A DNA stretch of 64,000 nucleotides from Labrenzia sp. DG1229. Its GTDB lineage: Bacteria > Pseudomonadota > Alphaproteobacteria > Rhizobiales > Stappiaceae. Shown piece after piece: positions 61,916 to 64,000 of the stretch (its first letter is position 1; the number at the start of each line of letters is the position of its first letter). The notes beneath the pieces are model-generated. The model did not search any database. It was not told where the DNA came from and was given only the letters and a program-made list of their open reading frames with translations. The stretch covers positions 119,082 through 183,081 of the forward strand of contig NZ_KI928932.1 in the NCBI RefSeq assembly GCF_000521215.1, in the 5' to 3' direction. A program made the position numbers and the translations under genes.

Positions 61916-61951
61916 ACAACGGCCGGTCCTCGCGCGAGGACCGGCCGTTGT
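61916..61951. repeat. Perfect 36-base palindrome between aglE and aglF
   Basis: acaacggccggtcctcgc followed directly by its exact complement gives 18-base perfect arms and no spacer; as RNA it would fold with a small loop. It begins four bases after the aglE stop (minus strand) and lacks a T-run. It probably protects aglE mRNA or lowers read-through into aglFGK. Confidence 0.8.
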
Positions 61952-61955
61952 TACA

Positions 61956-63323
61956 TCACTTGAGAGCGTCCCAGCTGTTCTGGATTTCTCCGGCGACAGC
62001 ACCAGCGTCCTTGCCGCCAGTGTAGTCGACCATTCCGGTCCAGAAAGTGCCTGCACCAACACCGCCCGGCATAAGATCGGAACCGTCGAAGCGAAACGTC
62101 GTTGCGTTGACCAGGATCTCGCCCTGTCCGCGCAGCGTGTCGTTCAGATAGGCCTCTGGATTGACGCCCTTGTGAGGTGTCAGGAAGCCGGTCTGCGCCA
62201 TCATGATTTCATGCGCGAGCGGAAGCTGGAAGAATTTCATCACTTCCGTGGTTGCGTCGGACGGTTCGGTGATGGCCATCAATGTGCCGCCGCCCAGAAC
62301 CGGATTGCCGAGGTCTTTTTCCGCGTAGGACGGGAAATAGAAGAAGTCGACATCCGCCCCGAATTCGACCCCGTCTGGGAAAAACGCCGGAACGAAGGAG
62401 GCCTGACGGTGCAGATAGCACTGCGGCGGAGACGAGAACAGGCCCTTTGGACTGTCACGGAAGTCGGTCGAGGCCACCGCATCGGCACCTCCGGCAACCT
62501 TGTCGTCGTCGCGGGCGAACCAGCCGAATTCCTCAATTGCAGCCACGACGCGCTCGTCGTCGAACGGGATTTCGTTGGTGACCCATTGATCATAGACGTC
62601 TGCAGGCTGCGTACGCAGCATCATGTCTTCCACCCAGTCGGTGGCCGGCCAGCCGGTTGCAGCGCCCGATCCGAGCCCGATGCACCACGGTGTTTCACCA
62701 TCGGCGACAATCTGCTCCGTCAGCGCCTTGAGGTCTTCCATCGATTCGGGAACTTCGTAACCGGCGTCTTCAAAATTTTCCGGCACGTACCAGACGAGGC
62801 TCTTGACGTTGACATTGTAGAAGAAACCGAAGAGCTGATCATTGCCGTCGGCATCCTTGTAGGTGCCGAGGTTCACCCAGCTGTCACCTGCCCCGTAATT
62901 GTCCGCAACCCAGTTGCCCATGCCTTCAGGAAGAGGTTTCAACAGGCCCCGGGACGCCATGTCCGAGGCAAGACCTGGCTGCGGGAAAACCGCAATATTC
63001 GGGGCAGCTCCGGCTTCAGCATCGATCACGATCTGCTGTTCAAAGGAATCCGAGCCGGTGTATATGACCTCGGCTCCTGTCGCCTCGGAGAAATAGGCGA
63101 GCACATTGCGAAAGTACCCGTCTTCAGGCTGCAGCCAGGGACCGGCAATCGTGACGGTCTGCCCTTTCAGATCCGGAGCGCTTTCAGCCCAGTTGTTGTA
63201 ACTGTCCCAGTCATAGGGTCCTTCGCCCGGCGCAAATTTCAGGTCAGCTGCAAGGGAACCGCTTGCGCCGATTGAAACGCCCAGCGCCAAGCCTGCCGCG
63301 CAGGCCATCAAACGTGTTTTCAT
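61956..63323 (-). CDS. aglE: Alpha-glucoside ABC transporter substrate-binding protein
   Basis: 455 residues. Signal peptide MKTRLMACAAGLALGVSIGA, cleavage near SLA-AD. Mature AglE-type sugar-binding protein: YNNWAESAPDLKGQTVTIAG, PWLQPEDGYFRNVLAYFSEA, GSGAATGWPATDWVEDMML. It binds sucrose, maltose or trehalose-like alpha-glucosides in the Agl system of rhizobia. ATG 63323 follows GGGAGGACTGAC; the frame upstream lies in the operator region. Confidence 0.93.
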   Translation of the reverse strand: MKTRLMACAAGLALGVSIGASGSLAADLKFAPGEGPYDWDSYNNWAESAPDLKGQTVTIAGPWLQPEDGYFRNVLAYFSEATGAEVIYTGSDSFEQQIVIDAEAGAAPNIAVFPQPGLASDMASRGLLKPLPEGMGNWVADNYGAGDSWVNLGTYKDADGNDQLFGFFYNVNVKSLVWYVPENFEDAGYEVPESMEDLKALTEQIVADGETPWCIGLGSGAATGWPATDWVEDMMLRTQPADVYDQWVTNEIPFDDERVVAAIEEFGWFARDDDKVAGGADAVASTDFRDSPKGLFSSPPQCYLHRQASFVPAFFPDGVEFGADVDFFYFPSYAEKDLGNPVLGGGTLMAITEPSDATTEVMKFFQLPLAHEIMMAQTGFLTPHKGVNPEAYLNDTLRGQGEILVNATTFRFDGSDLMPGGVGAGTFWTGMVDYTGGKDAGAVAGEIQNSWDALK

Positions 63324-63439
63324 GTCAGTCCTCCCAGATTGTCCCTTTACCGGGACACTCCATTTAAAGTGGCATACCTCACCCACCGGTATCAACACCG
63401 AAGCCTCTTCCCCCGGCAGCAAACTCACCGGTATCCGGC

Positions 63440-63457
63440 ATCCAAACCGCTTTGGAT
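63440..63457. promoter_or_regulatory. LacI-type operator upstream of aglE
   Basis: ATCCAAA-CCGC-TTTGGAT: perfect seven-base arms with a central CG, the form recognised by LacI-family proteins. It lies about 115 bases before aglE in the divergent region shared with the LacI-type gene. Confidence 0.65.
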
Positions 63458-63552
63458 TTAACTCTAAACATGTCGCCACACTTCGGTCTTGTCAAGCGAA
63501 CAACTCGCGAATTAATGTTGCATTTCAATAACAGCTTGTTTGGAGGTCGCTT

Positions 63553-63566
63553 TCAAAGCGTTTTGG
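63553..63566. promoter_or_regulatory. Second LacI-type half-matching operator, next to the regulator gene
   Basis: TCAAAGCGTTTTGG resembles the perfect dyad at 63440-63457 and lies six bases before the regulator start, suggesting autoregulation. Confidence 0.4.
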
Positions 63567-63571
63567 GTATC

Positions 63572-64000
63572 ATGAGCAAGGGTGTGAATCTCAGGGAACT
63601 GTCAAATCGACTGAAGCTTTCGCAGACGACCGTCAGCCGTGCTCTGAACGGCTATCCGGAAGTCAGCGCGGAGACCCGCAAACGCGTCGCGGAAATGGCC
63701 GAAGAGCTCGGCTACGCCCCCAACAGCCAGGCAAGGCGGCTGGCAACCGGGCGTTCGATGGCGATCGGTCACGTCATTCCCAGGTCGATCCACGAAATGA
63801 TGAATCCGATCTTTCTGGAATTCATTGCCGGTGCAGGTGAAACCTACTCAAAACACGGTTACGACATGATCATTTCCGTTGTGGAGGATGATCACGAAGA
63901 AGATGCCTACCGGCAAATCGCCACTCGCAAGAAAGCCGACGGTGTGATTGTTCACGGCCCTGCGGCCGATGAACACCGTCACAAACTCTTGAAGGAAATC
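63572..64000 (+). CDS. aglR: LacI-family regulator of the agl operon (C-terminus outside window)
   Basis: 143 codons visible from ATG 63572 to the window edge. N-terminus GVNLRELSNRLKLSQTTVSR with ALNGYPEVSAETRKRV is the LacI helix-turn-helix and hinge helix, followed by GHVIPRSIHEMMNPIFLEF, the start of the periplasmic-binding-like sensor domain. Divergent from aglE, as aglR is in S. meliloti. Family assignment is certain; the symbol rests on position. Confidence 0.88.
   Translation, partial: MSKGVNLRELSNRLKLSQTTVSRALNGYPEVSAETRKRVAEMAEELGYAPNSQARRLATGRSMAIGHVIPRSIHEMMNPIFLEFIAGAGETYSKHGYDMIISVVEDDHEEDAYRQIATRKKADGVIVHGPAADEHRHKLLKEI

Noticed and set aside
61830-63275. Plus-strand open frame (481 codons) opposite aglE
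   Set aside because: Begins within the intercistronic region, runs antisense to a clear binding-protein gene and has no protein features.

Overview
The window reads as chromosomal DNA of a GC-rich alphaproteobacterium. ALA-synthase haem synthesis, Ugp/Agl-type sugar ABC operons, an IolR-type inositol locus and many four-base ATGA gene overlaps fit Rhizobiales, most likely a marine Stappiaceae (Roseibium/Labrenzia-like). That assignment is inference from gene content. No rRNA, tRNA, CRISPR array, integrase or insertion sequence was seen. Almost everything is catabolic or transport DNA arranged as regulator + ABC transporter + enzymes.

Layout. 1-0.4 kb: the start of an ArsR-type regulator. 0.4-4.2 kb (minus): an acyl-CoA catabolic operon (TetR regulator, crotonase, AMP-forming CoA ligase, two MaoC-fold proteins). 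4.3-5.8 kb: hemA behind an FNR-type box and ahead of a clear terminator. 5.9-8.1 kb: a DUF1194 protein and a cation/proton antiporter. 8.15-14.3 kb (plus): a seven-gene redox island containing three separate Rieske proteins: a Rieske-glutamate synthase fusion, a Rieske-thiamine-diphosphate enzyme fusion and a haem-type membrane protein ending in a Rieske domain. It also holds a membrane-anchored four-cysteine protein and three tiny membrane proteins. I know of no described pathway with this composition, and it is the best candidate for a new system. 14.4-20.2 kb (minus): a branched-chain-type ABC transporter plus an alpha/beta hydrolase. Its promoter carries a near copy of the TetR operator found 16 kb away, so it very likely belongs to the acyl-CoA regulon. 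20.7-23.0 kb: a GAF-PAS-GGDEF-EAL cyclic-di-GMP protein.

23.2-35.6 kb: a galactoside locus with an IclR regulator, sugar ABC transporter, GH36 alpha-galactosidase, GH42 beta-galactosidase, SDR, lactonase, and DgoK and DgoA for the De Ley-Doudoroff route (no galactonate dehydratase here). 35.6-38.9 kb: a DsbA/FrnE-like protein, a Kef-type antiporter and its flavodoxin-like partner. 39.3-51.3 kb: a myo-inositol locus (two Gfo/Idh/MocA dehydrogenases, an RpiR regulator, a sugar ABC importer, iolC-DUF2090, iolD, a frameshifted iolE, iolB). 51.5-57.6 kb (minus): DeoR regulator, Ugp-type ABC transporter and KdgK. 58.3-64 kb: aglK, aglG, aglF and aglE, with a divergent LacI-type regulator cut by the window end.

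Several operators can be read directly: a TetR palindrome in two places, two AGAA-N6-TTCC IolR-type boxes, an IclR-type palindrome, a DeoR-locus palindrome with 17-base arms, and two LacI-type palindromes. A recurring design is a strong stem-loop just after a substrate-binding-protein gene and before the next transporter gene. It is clear in four of the five ABC operons.
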